DNA of 64,000 nucleotides from Suilimivivens aceti (GTDB taxonomy: Bacteria > Bacillota > Clostridia > Lachnospirales > Lachnospiraceae): the NCBI RefSeq assembly GCF_025567405.1, contig NZ_JAOQKJ010000002.1, positions 304,739 to 368,738 of the forward strand, written 5' to 3'. The translations under genes were made by a program, and so were the position numbers. The notes under the pieces were generated by a model. That model was given only the letters and a program-made list of their open reading frames with translations. It did no database searches and was not told where the DNA came from. Below are positions 46,401 through 55,388 of the stretch, piece by piece; within the stretch, counting starts at the first letter, position 1, and every line of letters begins with the position of its first letter.

Positions 46401-47532
46401 GCTCCTCCAGCTTTTTCAGAGTCGTCTCCTCTTCCCGGATCCGTTCTCTTCCATCTTCGATCTTTTTCTCCCAGCGAAGTTCTCCTTCTACAGCCTCCTT
46501 GTGCTCTGTCTTTAGTTTTCCAAGCTTCCGGTCTGCATCCTCGAGTTCCGGATCAAGGAGCGCGCTGCGCTCCGTTTCTTTCAGCTTTTTCTCCGCTGCA
46601 AGTCTCTCCGTATCCTGTGCCGCCCTGCTCTGTTCTTCCTGTGCCTCACTCTGCCGCTGTTCCTGCTCTGCCAGTACTGCCTGTTCTTTCTCCACTTCCT
46701 GCTTCTTATTCAGGTAACCCACAGCCTTTTTCGCCAGCATATACTGATTGTAACGGGTATACTCATTGCGGATGATCTTCACATCATCAAAGGCACGATT
46801 GAGCATCTCCAGGCTGTCCTGGATCTCATCCATCTTTTCCATGGCATCTACCATAGGGCGCAGATCCTCGTCCGTCAAGGTCTGCAGGGAATCATTCAGA
46901 ATGTCATACACTTTGGTGGGTTTAAACTCCTTGGAAAGCTTGGGAGCACGCACCTTCACAAGCAGTTTGATAAACTGCTCATACTGCTCCTCCTTACGGA
47001 AACCGAAAATATACTGGTTGACATGCTTCTTGTATTCCGACGGACTGTCTGTAAAAAAATTATCTTCGCCCAGTTCCGCTTTCATCTCCCGCTTATCCCT
47101 GGGAATTTTGTTTGATCCCACTTCCTTATACAGCCACAGATCATATCCTACCCTGCGTCCGTCCAGAATCACAAAGCCCCAGAAATCCATTGGTTTCCCA
47201 CGCTTTGCTTTTTGTCCGATTCCAATGGTGCGATACTCTCCGGAATCCTCTTTCCAAAGTTCCAGGAAAAGATAGCCGGTAGACTCCTCCTTACCCTCTT
47301 CTCCCAGAAAATAATATTCCATCCGGCGATCACTGGATCCAAAAGGATCCAGACGGCTGGGTGTACGGTCGCCATCCAGTACAAACGGAATAAAGCTCTG
47401 TGTTGTAATGGATTTTCCAGAACCGTTCTGCCCACGCAGAAGCAATTTTCCATCCTCAAATTCAAAGTCCTCTTCATCATATAACCAGAAATTCACAAAA
47501 CCGATCCGGTTCATTTTCCAGCGTTCGTTCAT
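43489..47532 (-). CDS. jetC: Wadjet subunit JetC (SMC/MukB-like ATPase)
   Basis: A 1347-aa SMC-like motor protein. RGQNGSGKSITTQSF near residue 35 is the Walker A loop; very long coiled coils fill about 250-500 and 740-1050, with a hinge-like globular part between; FSGGEKAMAMYVPLF (signature) and RIIALDEAFAGVDD (Walker B) close the head near the C-terminus. The opening NRIGFVNFWLYDEEDFEF and the RLDPFGSSDRRMEYY segment match the TIGR02680 family of type III Wadjet. In Wadjet the JetABC complex extrudes DNA loops and flags small circular DNA for JetD. Its start overlaps the stop of jetB (ATGA). Confidence 0.93.
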   Translation of the reverse strand: MNERWKMNRIGFVNFWLYDEEDFEFEDGKLLLRGQNGSGKSITTQSFIPFVLDGDRTPSRLDPFGSSDRRMEYYFLGEEGKEESTGYLFLELWKEDSGEYRTIGIGQKAKRGKPMDFWGFVILDGRRVGYDLWLYKEVGSNKIPRDKREMKAELGEDNFFTDSPSEYKKHVNQYIFGFRKEEQYEQFIKLLVKVRAPKLSKEFKPTKVYDILNDSLQTLTDEDLRPMVDAMEKMDEIQDSLEMLNRAFDDVKIIRNEYTRYNQYMLAKKAVGYLNKKQEVEKEQAVLAEQEQRQSEAQEEQSRAAQDTERLAAEKKLKETERSALLDPELEDADRKLGKLKTEHKEAVEGELRWEKKIEDGRERIREEETTLKKLEEQLELRRDTLKEKREELEEQQEILQWEHHEKAKEKISLEEYKEKDEIAEWLQIWKNQLTAGRTALRQYELILGQYEEAASRLEETKKKKAEEEQHLEMAEEQVSDRIDAWITEVFHRAELSTEWHPEREILLRAEQKARQYETVADGMEIQRDFQADYERQRQLLVDEKNEKQYQREIKEGDLKEICGKLKKIQEQQELEPERDEAVEKSRASLAQAGITAVPFYRTVEFAKDLEETVCARLEAQLQMSGILDALVVTREDFAKIKAEHPEFLDAVLQTDGSGSSQFSKLTVSDDLPQELRTQVQEILSNIYEEEGKTQGICFGADGSFRQGILAGKADKQAAEYVGYLARKRRKEQKIRELQEQVESTGRIIEGLNSEIAQLQERMERLQVEYREIPDFSEIQTALSEKRELERILEVLENEYLKQKDQEHRLSEQKNRQYQEVLKLCKMLPYGRTAEAYEEACNAVEEYGRIWQSTRQELLHIQTEQINCRDRKERIEQYQEDLEEAYTEKRTYSTRAKACEIQIRQLEEYLMSPELQEKANRLKRLKEELDQINGELENLKLLGATLKERLETLQKDLPQQKEKLQRFIIEETTLRNYFEEELDLKLILNREGRTVYECAREAVKILRESDRNREPGELLQALHTVYLKHNGSLASYGTAMEECFGDTGNIDAVRKRVRILSTWNGKKVYLEEFYNILKAAIEETELLIQKKDRELFEDILSQTISQQLTDRIAESRKWAKDMSKLMQEIDTSMGLRFSLEWRPCKADNDKELDTADLEQILLRDRELLTLDDIEKVAGHFRSKIRAEKTKLEETGTIINYMELVRDALDYRKWFEFQMFFRRGEETKKPLTNAAFNRFSGGEKAMAMYVPLFGAVNAQYKKAENKDHPRIIALDEAFAGVDDKNIKSMFELVHKLDFDYIMNSQALWGCFETVKGLRIAELHRPENSQVVSVIRYTWNGHERILDEQ

Positions 47533-48665
47533 TCTTCTCCGTCTCCCTTGTAATCAGAAGGATACTGTCCTGCCAGCCTGCCCACAGCGGGCAGCACGAT
47601 GATCCACTCCTCCTCACAGCGCACCATCATCCAGTCTGTCATATATTTTAAAACAGTTTCCACAAGCCTGTCTTCGTCCATTTCACAGTATTCCTTGCTC
47701 CATGCATTCTTCCACTTGTTTCTGCAGTTTATGATAATCCCGGAAAGCGCCTGTATTGTCATGACAATACTTTCATCTTCCTGTAATTTCAAATTTTCCT
47801 CTGCCAGCTGCCTCTGTATCTCTGAACAAACGATCAGGACACTTTCCGAGATCTGGGCATCCCGGGGATGTACGGTTCCGTAACAGTCATCTGCATCCAG
47901 TGTAAGAAAGGCTGCATTGCGGTAAATATCCAGATTACCACCCATATTTTCCCGCAAATATCTGCCAACCCACTGCCTCTGATTTTTCAGATATAAGGCA
48001 TCGGCATCTTCAGCACTGTCCCAATAAAGTGCCGGGCAGACCGCCAACTGTCTGTATACCCGGTTAATACGCCGGGCTCCTCTGTTCTCCTGGACTTCTT
48101 CAAAATCGGTTTTTTCAAAATCTCTAAAGGATTCATAGCCGGAAATATCTGTTGTAAAGCTGCTGGTAAAATATTTCGAATATCCTGTATTTTCATACAG
48201 TACTTCCTGCCCTGCTTCCTGACTGAAGGATTCACTTTTCCCTTCATATACCCGGATCATCTGCAGCCGTTCCATATACTGCAATACCCGCACCAGTGAT
48301 TTCCTCTGTGTAAAAGAAGTCCAATCCACCGGCATGTAATTTTTCAGCTGCGTCTCCACATAGTCAATCAATTCCGACAGCAGGAATTGTCGACCCTCCT
48401 CGGCATCCTCTAGATACATCAGTACCACACATAGTATGCAGTAATCCCGAATGTCCGTAAACTCGCTGATTCCCATAAATGCTTCTGCATGTGCCGGCTT
48501 CTTTTCCAGTTTTAACAGCTTCTCTGTATGTATCAGCTTCCATCCCAGTTGTTCTCTGATAAATCGTTGAAAGTTCGGAATGTCTCTCTTTACTTTATAG
48601 AAAGTCTCTTTGTCACTGTCCCGGCAGATCCAGAATCTCTCCATTAAGGTTCTGATTTCATTCAT
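47529..48665 (-). CDS. jetB: Wadjet subunit JetB (DUF2398-like)
   Basis: A 378-aa protein corresponding to the JetB/MukE-like subunit. The N-terminal TLMERFWICRDSDKETFY and the following FIREQLGWKLI, plus DYCILCVVLMYLED, are what I recall of the TIGR02678/DUF2398 family, predicted to contain winged-helix domains. It bridges the JetA kleisin and the JetC head. It begins 2 nt after jetA and its stop overlaps the jetC start, so the complex is made in a coupled way. Confidence 0.85.
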   Translation of the reverse strand: MNEIRTLMERFWICRDSDKETFYKVKRDIPNFQRFIREQLGWKLIHTEKLLKLEKKPAHAEAFMGISEFTDIRDYCILCVVLMYLEDAEEGRQFLLSELIDYVETQLKNYMPVDWTSFTQRKSLVRVLQYMERLQMIRVYEGKSESFSQEAGQEVLYENTGYSKYFTSSFTTDISGYESFRDFEKTDFEEVQENRGARRINRVYRQLAVCPALYWDSAEDADALYLKNQRQWVGRYLRENMGGNLDIYRNAAFLTLDADDCYGTVHPRDAQISESVLIVCSEIQRQLAEENLKLQEDESIVMTIQALSGIIINCRNKWKNAWSKEYCEMDEDRLVETVLKYMTDWMMVRCEEEWIIVLPAVGRLAGQYPSDYKGDGEE

Positions 48666-48667
48666 AT

Positions 48668-50137
48668 TTATTTAAACTCCAATATATAATCCGGCATTTT
48701 CAGATTTCCATCCTCGCATTTCAGGACACAACTGCCTTCCTTTTTCTTCAGACGATACTCCTGCCCATATTCCGTCCGCCCTGTCTTTTCCGAACTCATA
48801 TTGGCCTGAGCGATCCACTGCAGGAAAATGACTCTTGTGTCTTCGGAAACCACTTCATCAATCTCTGCAAACCGGATCTTCTGCTCCCTGATATACCGGA
48901 GTACCACTTCCTTCTGCCTCTGTGCCAGGCGCAGGTAGCTTTCCCGCTGTGCCATCTTTTCCAATGATTTATCAGCAAATCCTGTTCTGTCTTTTTTCTC
49001 TCGATACCCTCTCGTGTGAGGCTTCAGCAAAAACATTGAGGGATCTTCCTGGTAAACACTGTTGTTGATACTGTCTTCTTCTCTCGGAAAATTGGTCTTA
49101 TAATGTTCGATCTGCTGCACACCAAAGACATGAGCTGATAATTTATGAGCCTCCTCCAGATCCTCACATTTCAAAAACAGCTCCAGAAACTTTTTATAAT
49201 CATCTTTTCTACTGATGCCCCAGTTCTGGACCTGTACGATCAACGCCGCATTCTGAATAATATTGCGTATGATATCACTGGTGATTTTCAATACTTTTTT
49301 AGCTTCACATTCCTGGCTCTGCCCGTCCACAAACCAGTTTTTCAGGGAATGCCATTTTCCATATACATTTTCCCGGACACTTGGTTCCGCATTACCATGT
49401 ATTTCCAGCAGTGCATGAGGAATATCTAGTTCGCTTTCTACGACCCGCTCCAGAATCATATTCTCCATACGCTCCGTATTCTTTTCCAACAGCTGCTCCA
49501 TCCGTTTGGAATGCCGCTGCAATTCCTGCACAAATTCATTCAGATATTTGATAAATTTATCCTTATGAACCATGAATTCCACCGATTTCATCAGTTTTTC
49601 CGTTTTCCCGGAATAGAAGTCCCGCAGATAATCCTGATAGTTCTGGTTGAGCCGCTTGAAATCTTCCTGCAGCGTCTGCCACCATTCATTCACAGTACGA
49701 AGCTCTGCATTCTCCATGTTCTCCGTCTCATCCAGACTTCTTTCCAGACGGACAAAGAAATTCATCGACAGATTACCTGACTCCAGGAATAAATTTTCCA
49801 GACGTACTGTCAGACGTTCAATCTCCACGGCGTATTCCGACATCGTATAGCGATATTGCTTATTTTTGTAATCCGCTATTGTGTACACCTTTCCCGGATC
49901 CTGTATCGGCGTAAGATTTTTCCACTTTACAAGTGCTTCCAGATCCAGAACCAGCTGCTCCATGGAATACATGTCAAATGCTTCATCCTCTTTTAAAAGC
50001 CTGAAAACGTCCTCTTTATATAGTTGAAAATGCATCTTTTCATATTCCCGGTAAAAGCATCTCATGATTTTCCGGTATACCGGTGCATTCTGTACCGATA
50101 GGTAGGAAGTTTCGTTGATCTGTTCGAAATGATCCAT
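48668..50137 (-). CDS. jetA: Wadjet subunit JetA (DUF2397-like kleisin)
   Basis: A 489-aa protein in the position of the JetA/MukF-like kleisin subunit. It begins with an apparent winged helix (VYRKIMRCFYREYEKMHFQLYKEDVFRLL, in outline residues 20-50), followed by long helical stretches rich in E, K and R. Length and gene order fit TIGR02677/DUF2397. GAGAGG precedes the ATG. The gene starts only 27 nt after a DUF4143 ATPase gene, with no terminator visible, so that ATPase may be cotranscribed with the Wadjet operon. Confidence 0.83.
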   Translation of the reverse strand: MDHFEQINETSYLSVQNAPVYRKIMRCFYREYEKMHFQLYKEDVFRLLKEDEAFDMYSMEQLVLDLEALVKWKNLTPIQDPGKVYTIADYKNKQYRYTMSEYAVEIERLTVRLENLFLESGNLSMNFFVRLERSLDETENMENAELRTVNEWWQTLQEDFKRLNQNYQDYLRDFYSGKTEKLMKSVEFMVHKDKFIKYLNEFVQELQRHSKRMEQLLEKNTERMENMILERVVESELDIPHALLEIHGNAEPSVRENVYGKWHSLKNWFVDGQSQECEAKKVLKITSDIIRNIIQNAALIVQVQNWGISRKDDYKKFLELFLKCEDLEEAHKLSAHVFGVQQIEHYKTNFPREEDSINNSVYQEDPSMFLLKPHTRGYREKKDRTGFADKSLEKMAQRESYLRLAQRQKEVVLRYIREQKIRFAEIDEVVSEDTRVIFLQWIAQANMSSEKTGRTEYGQEYRLKKKEGSCVLKCEDGNLKMPDYILEFK

Positions 50138-50164
50138 CCGTTTGTTCCTCTCTCAAGTATCCTG

Positions 50165-51472
50165 CTAAATAAACGCAATCATATACAATGGCAGCGTTAC
50201 GATCCTCTCTTCGCTCACATCTATATTACCATCCACAAATTTGTAACCGTAAGATATATCTCTATTATTTTTCATCAACCATTTTAAGGAATCCGCCCGG
50301 TTATTTCCACTCTTGACTTCGATGGGAACCACGCTCCCGTCTTTCTGGATGATAACATCAACTTCTCTTTTCGTTGTCTTATTTTTATAGAAATAGATTG
50401 GATATCCCTTCTTATAAAGAGCATCAGCTATTGCACATTCGTAAATACCACCTTTTGAGTTTCCTGTTAATGTGTTTTCCACAATATGCTGTTTTAAAGA
50501 AAAATCCTTCATCGCCATCAGCAGTGATAAATCGGTTGTATATGCCCTGAAAAAATCATCTCTTACATAATCATCCAAGTCAAATCTGACATCTGTCACA
50601 AGTTTACATAATTGCACCATATCTGCCCGAACCAGCCATTCAACACTTGAATAATATTTTTGTGCCCTTCCACCATGCTCAATTTCTTTATATTGAAATT
50701 TATGATTCTCCTTATCTAACAGCTGCTTTGCAAGTGAAAGATAGCACTTCTCTGCTTTCACCTTTTCTTCAGCGGTTGCATAATGTGCTATATCATATTG
50801 ATATCCCTGTAAAAGATTTCTTTGAACACTGTCAACTTCTCTGAAATCCTTCGTATCTATATACTTCTGTACCACTTCCGGCATACCACCCGTTGCAACA
50901 TACTGTCTGAAGTAATTCATCATCTGTGAATGAATTGCCTCAGGTATCACTGTTTTTGAGTGCAAATATCCACAAAATTTCACTATCATATCTTCGGAAA
51001 TCCCCATTCCCCAAAGAAATTCTTCGAAATCCATCCCGTATATTTTCAGATAATCAACATACCCAACAGGATAAGAAGATGCACGTTTATAGTCGATTCC
51101 CAGAAGCGATCCTGATGTAATGACATCATACCTGTTATCTATTGCCCAGAACTTGAGTGATGTAATTGCTTCCTGACATTCCTGAATTTCATCCAGAAAA
51201 ATCAAAGTTTTCCCCGGAATAATTTTCTTTTCAGGAAATCGAAAACGCATAGCCATAATCATGTTGTCTACGGTAAGATCTCCGGCAAAAATATCCATTG
51301 CGGAAGGCATCTGCTTAAAATTAATTTCAAGCAGTTCCTCAAAATTTTCCTCTGCAAACCGCTCGATGGTGTATGTTTTTCCGGTCTGTCTGGCTCCCTG
51401 AACAACCAGGCATTTTCTGTCTTTTGTATTTATCCAGTTTTTAATGTAATCTGTCGCTTTTCTTTTCAGCAT
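50165..51472 (-). CDS. AAA ATPase with DUF4143 domain
   Basis: A 435-aa protein of the AAA_14-DUF4143 family. VVQGARQTGKTYTIERF near residue 23 is Walker A and TLIFLDEIQECQEA near residue 93 is Walker B; VITSGSLLGIDY marks the sensor region. The C-terminal DUF4143 part (about 215-400) ends with REVDVIIQKDGSVVPIEVKSG, which has the D-x(n)-E-x-K pattern of a PD-(D/E)XK nuclease fold. The family is very common in gut anaerobes and its function is unknown, though defence or mobile-element control has been suggested. Three spaced direct repeats lie just upstream. It leads into jetA. Confidence 0.85.
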   Translation of the reverse strand: MLKRKATDYIKNWINTKDRKCLVVQGARQTGKTYTIERFAEENFEELLEINFKQMPSAMDIFAGDLTVDNMIMAMRFRFPEKKIIPGKTLIFLDEIQECQEAITSLKFWAIDNRYDVITSGSLLGIDYKRASSYPVGYVDYLKIYGMDFEEFLWGMGISEDMIVKFCGYLHSKTVIPEAIHSQMMNYFRQYVATGGMPEVVQKYIDTKDFREVDSVQRNLLQGYQYDIAHYATAEEKVKAEKCYLSLAKQLLDKENHKFQYKEIEHGGRAQKYYSSVEWLVRADMVQLCKLVTDVRFDLDDYVRDDFFRAYTTDLSLLMAMKDFSLKQHIVENTLTGNSKGGIYECAIADALYKKGYPIYFYKNKTTKREVDVIIQKDGSVVPIEVKSGNNRADSLKWLMKNNRDISYGYKFVDGNIDVSEERIVTLPLYMIAFI

Positions 51473-51483
51473 AAAGACCTCTA

Positions 51484-51557
51484 ATCAACATTTTTTATTC
51501 CGTTTAATGTTTTCAATCAACATTTTATCTTTCTAAATTGTGCTTATCATCAACATT
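51484..51557 (-). repeat. Three evenly spaced ATCAACATT direct repeats upstream of the DUF4143 ATPase
   Basis: ATCAACATT occurs at 51484-51492, 51516-51524 and 51549-51557, that is 32 and 33 nt apart, about three turns of the DNA helix. They all lie within 90 nt upstream of the ATPase start. The regular phasing suggests binding of a protein to one face of the DNA, perhaps as an operator array. Confidence 0.7.
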
Positions 51558-51792
51558 ATGGATTTTATTATAGTTTATTTTTTGAATGCGGTAAATAGAA
51601 ACTTTGAGTTCCGTTTTGCAAACTTAGCTTCGAATTACCTCAAATTGGTACAAAAAAAGGACTTCAATCATTCAATCCTTTATTTTTTAAGGTTTCTCTT
51701 GATTTTGTCCTCTTTTAATATACGTTCCATAGGAATCTGCCCATTTTCGTAACTTCAACTTATTATACACATAAGAAAGTAACTCTATTCTG
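51558..51792. other. Non-coding AT-rich stretch before Rpn copy 1
   Basis: No gene is supported here. The stretch ends with a half copy (51762-51784) of the 50-nt palindrome described at 57609-57658; its other arm is absent. Confidence 0.5.
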
Positions 51793-52701
51793 CTACCAGT
51801 ACAACCTCATATTCTCTGCAGCATCCGCATCTGACAAATGAAACCGTTGTTTCACCTTGTCCTCAGTTTTGTCAAAGTCTGCACCCAGTTCCTTGCAAGT
51901 CACTATCAGTGCCTGTATTCCCTCTTTTATTCCTTCTTTTATCCCTTCCTTTATTCCTTCCTGTCTTCCTTCCTTTATTCCCTGTCTGGTATATTGGTCA
52001 AATAATTCGCACACGGTAATCTCATCCTCCTCTTTTACACCCATTTTCTGCAAACATTCTAACGTATCTTCCACATTCTTTTCACCGGATAAAGTTCTCA
52101 GAAGCTTAATCAGTGCTTCCTTATGCACCACTTTCTGATCGGATCTATATCCATTGCCCTCAGCCAGATAATCCACCACAATACGCATATCGCTCTGAAA
52201 TAAGTTTCTTATTTCCTTTGGCAGTTTTCTCATTTCAAATACATGCAGTTTCAAATCATCTATATAACTCAGTACTTTTCCAGGATAATTTCTGCTCTGG
52301 AACATTTCGTAAATGCTTCTGTTCTGCTTCCATGATCCTTCTCCCCAGTATAAAACAATTTCGACTACCGGATAAACATCCTTCGCTTTGCCATCGTACT
52401 GTTCACGATATGCTCCGCCAATATAACCTGCCTTCCGGAATATCATCTTGGAATCCCGTCTTGTCTGATTGGCAAACAGGTACTGCATCGTCACCTGTCC
52501 ATCATGTATTTCATACCGGGCTACATCTTCCAACTGGTTCTTCAGCTTTTCTCTTCCCTGATATACAGTCTCTGTCGGTGATGCCAGAAGGCTGTCCTTA
52601 TTTATCCTCTGCATTCCCTCATATATTAGTACATTAATAATATCAGCTGCTACATCCGGATATGTTTCAAAATTCTTCGCTGTAAGATCATTTGTTTCCA
52701 T
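51793..52701 (-). CDS. Rpn family recombination-promoting nuclease/putative transposase, copy 1
   Basis: A 302-aa protein of the Rpn/PD-(D/E)XK family, formerly called putative transposase YhgA-like. Members cut DNA and promote RecA-independent recombination, and a defence role has been proposed. The N-terminal 200 residues hold the nuclease-like core (DVYPVVEIVLYWGEGSW near residue 110 and a following ILSYID-type helix). Residues about 245-265 are four-residue repeats (GIKE, with one GRQE), encoded by tandem 12-bp units at about 51920-51985. A near-identical paralogue lies at 57707-58591, and a decayed third copy at 55741-55815. Confidence 0.8.
   Translation of the reverse strand: METNDLTAKNFETYPDVAADIINVLIYEGMQRINKDSLLASPTETVYQGREKLKNQLEDVARYEIHDGQVTMQYLFANQTRRDSKMIFRKAGYIGGAYREQYDGKAKDVYPVVEIVLYWGEGSWKQNRSIYEMFQSRNYPGKVLSYIDDLKLHVFEMRKLPKEIRNLFQSDMRIVVDYLAEGNGYRSDQKVVHKEALIKLLRTLSGEKNVEDTLECLQKMGVKEEDEITVCELFDQYTRQGIKEGRQEGIKEGIKEGIKEGIQALIVTCKELGADFDKTEDKVKQRFHLSDADAAENMRLYW
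51918..51988 (-). repeat. Tandem 12-bp repeats inside Rpn copy 1
   Basis: Repeats of the form TTTATTCCTTCT on the plus strand encode GIKE units. There are two units more than in the paralogue at 57830-57880, so the number changes by slippage without breaking the frame. Confidence 0.85.
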
Positions 52702-53090
52702 TTGTTCTCCCTGCCGGGAAATTCAGATGATGACAGATAACCCTTCCATTTTAAAATCCTCTAAAATCTCCCGCTTACATATTTTTGAAAATAAGCATAG
52801 ATTTCAGATTTAGACGCCAGTCTGAACTGGCCTGACAGCAGCAGAAAAAATCCTTCCCTTGGTAAAAATCAATTTTTATTCTGCTCAATAATGAACACCT
52901 GACTCAATGATATTGTTTATCATTTCATATATGCTTACATTGAATTGTAAACATATCATATCATACATTTCATTTAGCAGCAATATATTTTGGTCAGTTT
53001 ATCGTTTTATAATATTTAATTTATAAACACACATCTACATCAGTTCATCTATAAAAATTTTGTAAAGCTTCACGTGCATCTCTCTATAGT
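52702..53090 (-). repeat. Upstream flank of Rpn copy 1, duplicated at copy 2 and in part at 55.8 kb
   Basis: No gene is seen in this AT-rich stretch. The part from 52969 to 53090 (starting TTCATTTAGCAGCAATATAT) recurs with few changes at 58866-58990 and at 55817-55912. It therefore marks the extent of the duplicated unit, which includes the Rpn gene and its promoter region. 53091-53201 shows nothing recognisable. Confidence 0.85.
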
Positions 53091-53201
53091 CGTAAGCGCA
53101 AAGTATTCCCACGCCAGACTTAATGAATCACATTCTGTAACACTTTTTCCATCCAGTTTCTGATTATTACTATCAGTCTGCTTTTTCGACTAATTTCCAT
53201 A

Positions 53202-53640
53202 TCACTCATGTGCAGATTTCAGATCATATCGTTTTCTTGAAAGAATGTGGTTTCTGATTCCCATATCTACCATGTAAAACTTATTGTTGACCTTTAAGAG
53301 CTGCTTTCCCACAATGTCAAATCGTTCAACAAGATAAAAAATGAAGGACTCTGTCAGAGCTTCAACATAATCGCTGACTGTGTTTTGGGATACTTTTCTG
53401 CCCGCTGAGGTCAGATAATCGGTTATACTTTTCATAGACACCGGGCTACCGATAATGCTTGCCAGATACCTGGCAATTGTCTTCAGTAACGCAATCATCC
53501 GTTCGGTTCATTACTGCCACATACGGAATTCCGCCAGTTTTCATAAACTCTGCAAAAGCGTTGCAAGCTCACTTGACAGCATATATGCATTGGAACCTGT
53601 GATATAAACATCCACATGGTCTCTGATACTCTCTATTAAG
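53202..53640 (-). pseudogene. Decayed AAA/DUF4143 ATPase
   Basis: The minus strand from about 53640 encodes HVDVYITGSNAYMLSSELAT, the sensor part of an AAA_14-DUF4143 ATPase. A frame break near 53500 is followed by a 98-codon stretch (53202-53498) beginning IALLKTIARYLASIIGSPVS, which is the start of DUF4143. The Walker motifs and the C-terminal nuclease-like end are missing. It is a remnant of a second member of the family represented intact at 50165-51472. Confidence 0.8.
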
Positions 53641-53683
53641 GAGATGTCTAAAATAAGGTAATTCGACGCTATTTTCCATCATT

Positions 53684-54592
53684 TCAACCATCAATCGGGC
53701 TCCAGGTATTTCGTGTTGCAGTCCAAAGTTCATTAAAAGGCTTCTTGTCGATTGCTGCCACGATTGGCTTTCTCAAAAAGGATCTGATTGTACGCAGAAC
53801 GGTACTATAACTATCGGTTTTTGTATCAATTTTTCGACAAAATGCCTTCCACTTTTTCTGCATAGCTTCGTCATTCTCAAAAGCCATCACTTGTTCGAAC
53901 TGCTCAACAGTGAATACATGTCCACGATTTTCAAAAGTTTTTTTCAAAGCTTCGGTTAAGACAACACCATCAAAGTCAAATTTATTGGCAAGATAATAAA
54001 TATCATAGTAATCCTTCATTCGACTAGAAAACTCCATCAGATTGAGAATAGCATCTATTTTTTCAGCAATAGTTGTTTCAAGAGAGTATGTGTTTACCAT
54101 AGGAGCTGCAAAATCCGCCAGCTGGGTCGGAATCTTGTGTTTTCCCTGATTTGGCACAATGACATCTCCCACTCCAAAGTCAATGCTGAATGGGGTTTTG
54201 GTATTCTTAATCCTTGCGACTAAGGAAGCACCAATACCAGCATATTTTTTTGCCACTGCAATAGGCGCAACATTTGTAATTTCAAATGTCACAAAATCAT
54301 TTCCCGTTTGTGTCGCAATGATCTCTTCCAAAACTTTTTTCAGTTTTTCCGGTGTATTTGGAACTTTCCTGAGCAGGAAATCTACATCTACCGTCACACG
54401 GCTGTCAAAGCCGGTAATGGAATAGATAAATAGTCCACCTTTTAGAACAAGGTTTTCTGTATATTGGGACTTCTCCAACCTGCGGAGAAATTCTTCCTGG
54501 CAGAAAAGCTGCAGACAAAGCTGGTAGCTCCTCCCGGTTTCCTTGCCTTTATTCTTTAAGCGTGTCAGTACGGACGCAGCAGTATCAGTCAT
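53684..54592 (-). CDS. abiEii: AbiEii-type nucleotidyltransferase toxin
   Basis: A 302-aa protein of the AbiEii/AbiGii family, the toxin of type IV toxin-antitoxin systems. LVLKGGLFIYSITGF near residue 47 and SRVTVDVDFLL near residue 65 give the nucleotidyltransferase motif (GG ... DxD). Family members block tRNAs or growth by adding nucleotides and thereby abort phage infection. The C-terminal helical half is full length. It overlaps the antitoxin gene by 8 nt, as expected for an AbiE operon. Confidence 0.9.
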   Translation of the reverse strand: MTDTAASVLTRLKNKGKETGRSYQLCLQLFCQEEFLRRLEKSQYTENLVLKGGLFIYSITGFDSRVTVDVDFLLRKVPNTPEKLKKVLEEIIATQTGNDFVTFEITNVAPIAVAKKYAGIGASLVARIKNTKTPFSIDFGVGDVIVPNQGKHKIPTQLADFAAPMVNTYSLETTIAEKIDAILNLMEFSSRMKDYYDIYYLANKFDFDGVVLTEALKKTFENRGHVFTVEQFEQVMAFENDEAMQKKWKAFCRKIDTKTDSYSTVLRTIRSFLRKPIVAAIDKKPFNELWTATRNTWSPIDG

Positions 54593-55220
54593 TCAGCAGC
54601 ACCTCCATCAACTCAGTAACCTTTTTGTGTACTCTTAACTTCTTTGCATATTCAGAAAGGTTTCTCAAGTCTTTTTTCGAATCATTCACATAGGCGTTCA
54701 ACGCCTTGTTGAAGATTTCATTGTCCAGTCTTGAACGATATTTGAAGCAATCGCAGATTGTACGCTCTCGATCATATACAGGAAGTATGACACCGTTAAA
54801 ATCGGCAGTTGTTTTGCCCAGTTCATATATTTCTGATTGCACATAGTAAGTTTGCAATGCCAGTGCATCTATATCCAATTTTGTTCGAGACATAGATCTC
54901 GGAACAGCAATCGACCATTTCCGAGGTGCAAAGTCACTATAGCCATAATGAAAAAGAGCCGATTCCACACAAATGATTGCCTTTGGAATCAATGTTGCAA
55001 TGAGTTGTTCTTCAGAAGATGTGTCCCAATCGGCAAGTTGATAGTATCCGTGTCGAATGCGTTCAAGGTACCCAGTGTTACAAAGATTCACAACGTCAAC
55101 AGCGGGTATGCCAGCTGCAACAAAATCTGATGTTTTTGCAATACCGCCCTTTTCTATAATTACCTGTTTTAAAAGAGTTTTCTTATCCACATATTCACCA
55201 ACTTTTATTAAAAACCACAC
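54585..55220 (-). CDS. abiEi: AbiEi-type antitoxin
   Basis: A 211-aa protein with an N-terminal winged helix (TLLKQVIIEKGGIAKTSDFVAAGI, about residues 14-37) that in this family binds inverted repeats in the operon promoter, and a C-terminal antitoxin domain (CVESALFHYGYSD, VYDRERTICDCFKYR). AbiEi both represses the operon and neutralises the toxin. The frame opens with GTG at 55220; a second GTG at about 55190, just before DKKTLLK and behind a GGTGA, is a plausible alternative start. It overlaps abiEii. Confidence 0.88.
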   Translation of the reverse strand: MWFLIKVGEYVDKKTLLKQVIIEKGGIAKTSDFVAAGIPAVDVVNLCNTGYLERIRHGYYQLADWDTSSEEQLIATLIPKAIICVESALFHYGYSDFAPRKWSIAVPRSMSRTKLDIDALALQTYYVQSEIYELGKTTADFNGVILPVYDRERTICDCFKYRSRLDNEIFNKALNAYVNDSKKDLRNLSEYAKKLRVHKKVTELMEVLLND

Positions 55221-55388
55221 ACACTTAATTCACTTTTGTGCTTATATTTTATTATATCATTCAAATTAAATTAATCAATAATTTCACGCACAATTTTATA
55301 ATTTCTGTGTGTGAAATTTTTAATTCTGGATTTCGGCCTGATGTGGTAAGATAAAACTGAACACATGAAGCAAGGCTGATTAATTTTC

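Noticed and set aside
51918..51988. Short evenly spaced repeats as a possible CRISPR array
   Set aside because: They are 12-bp coding repeats (GIKE) without spacers inside the Rpn gene.
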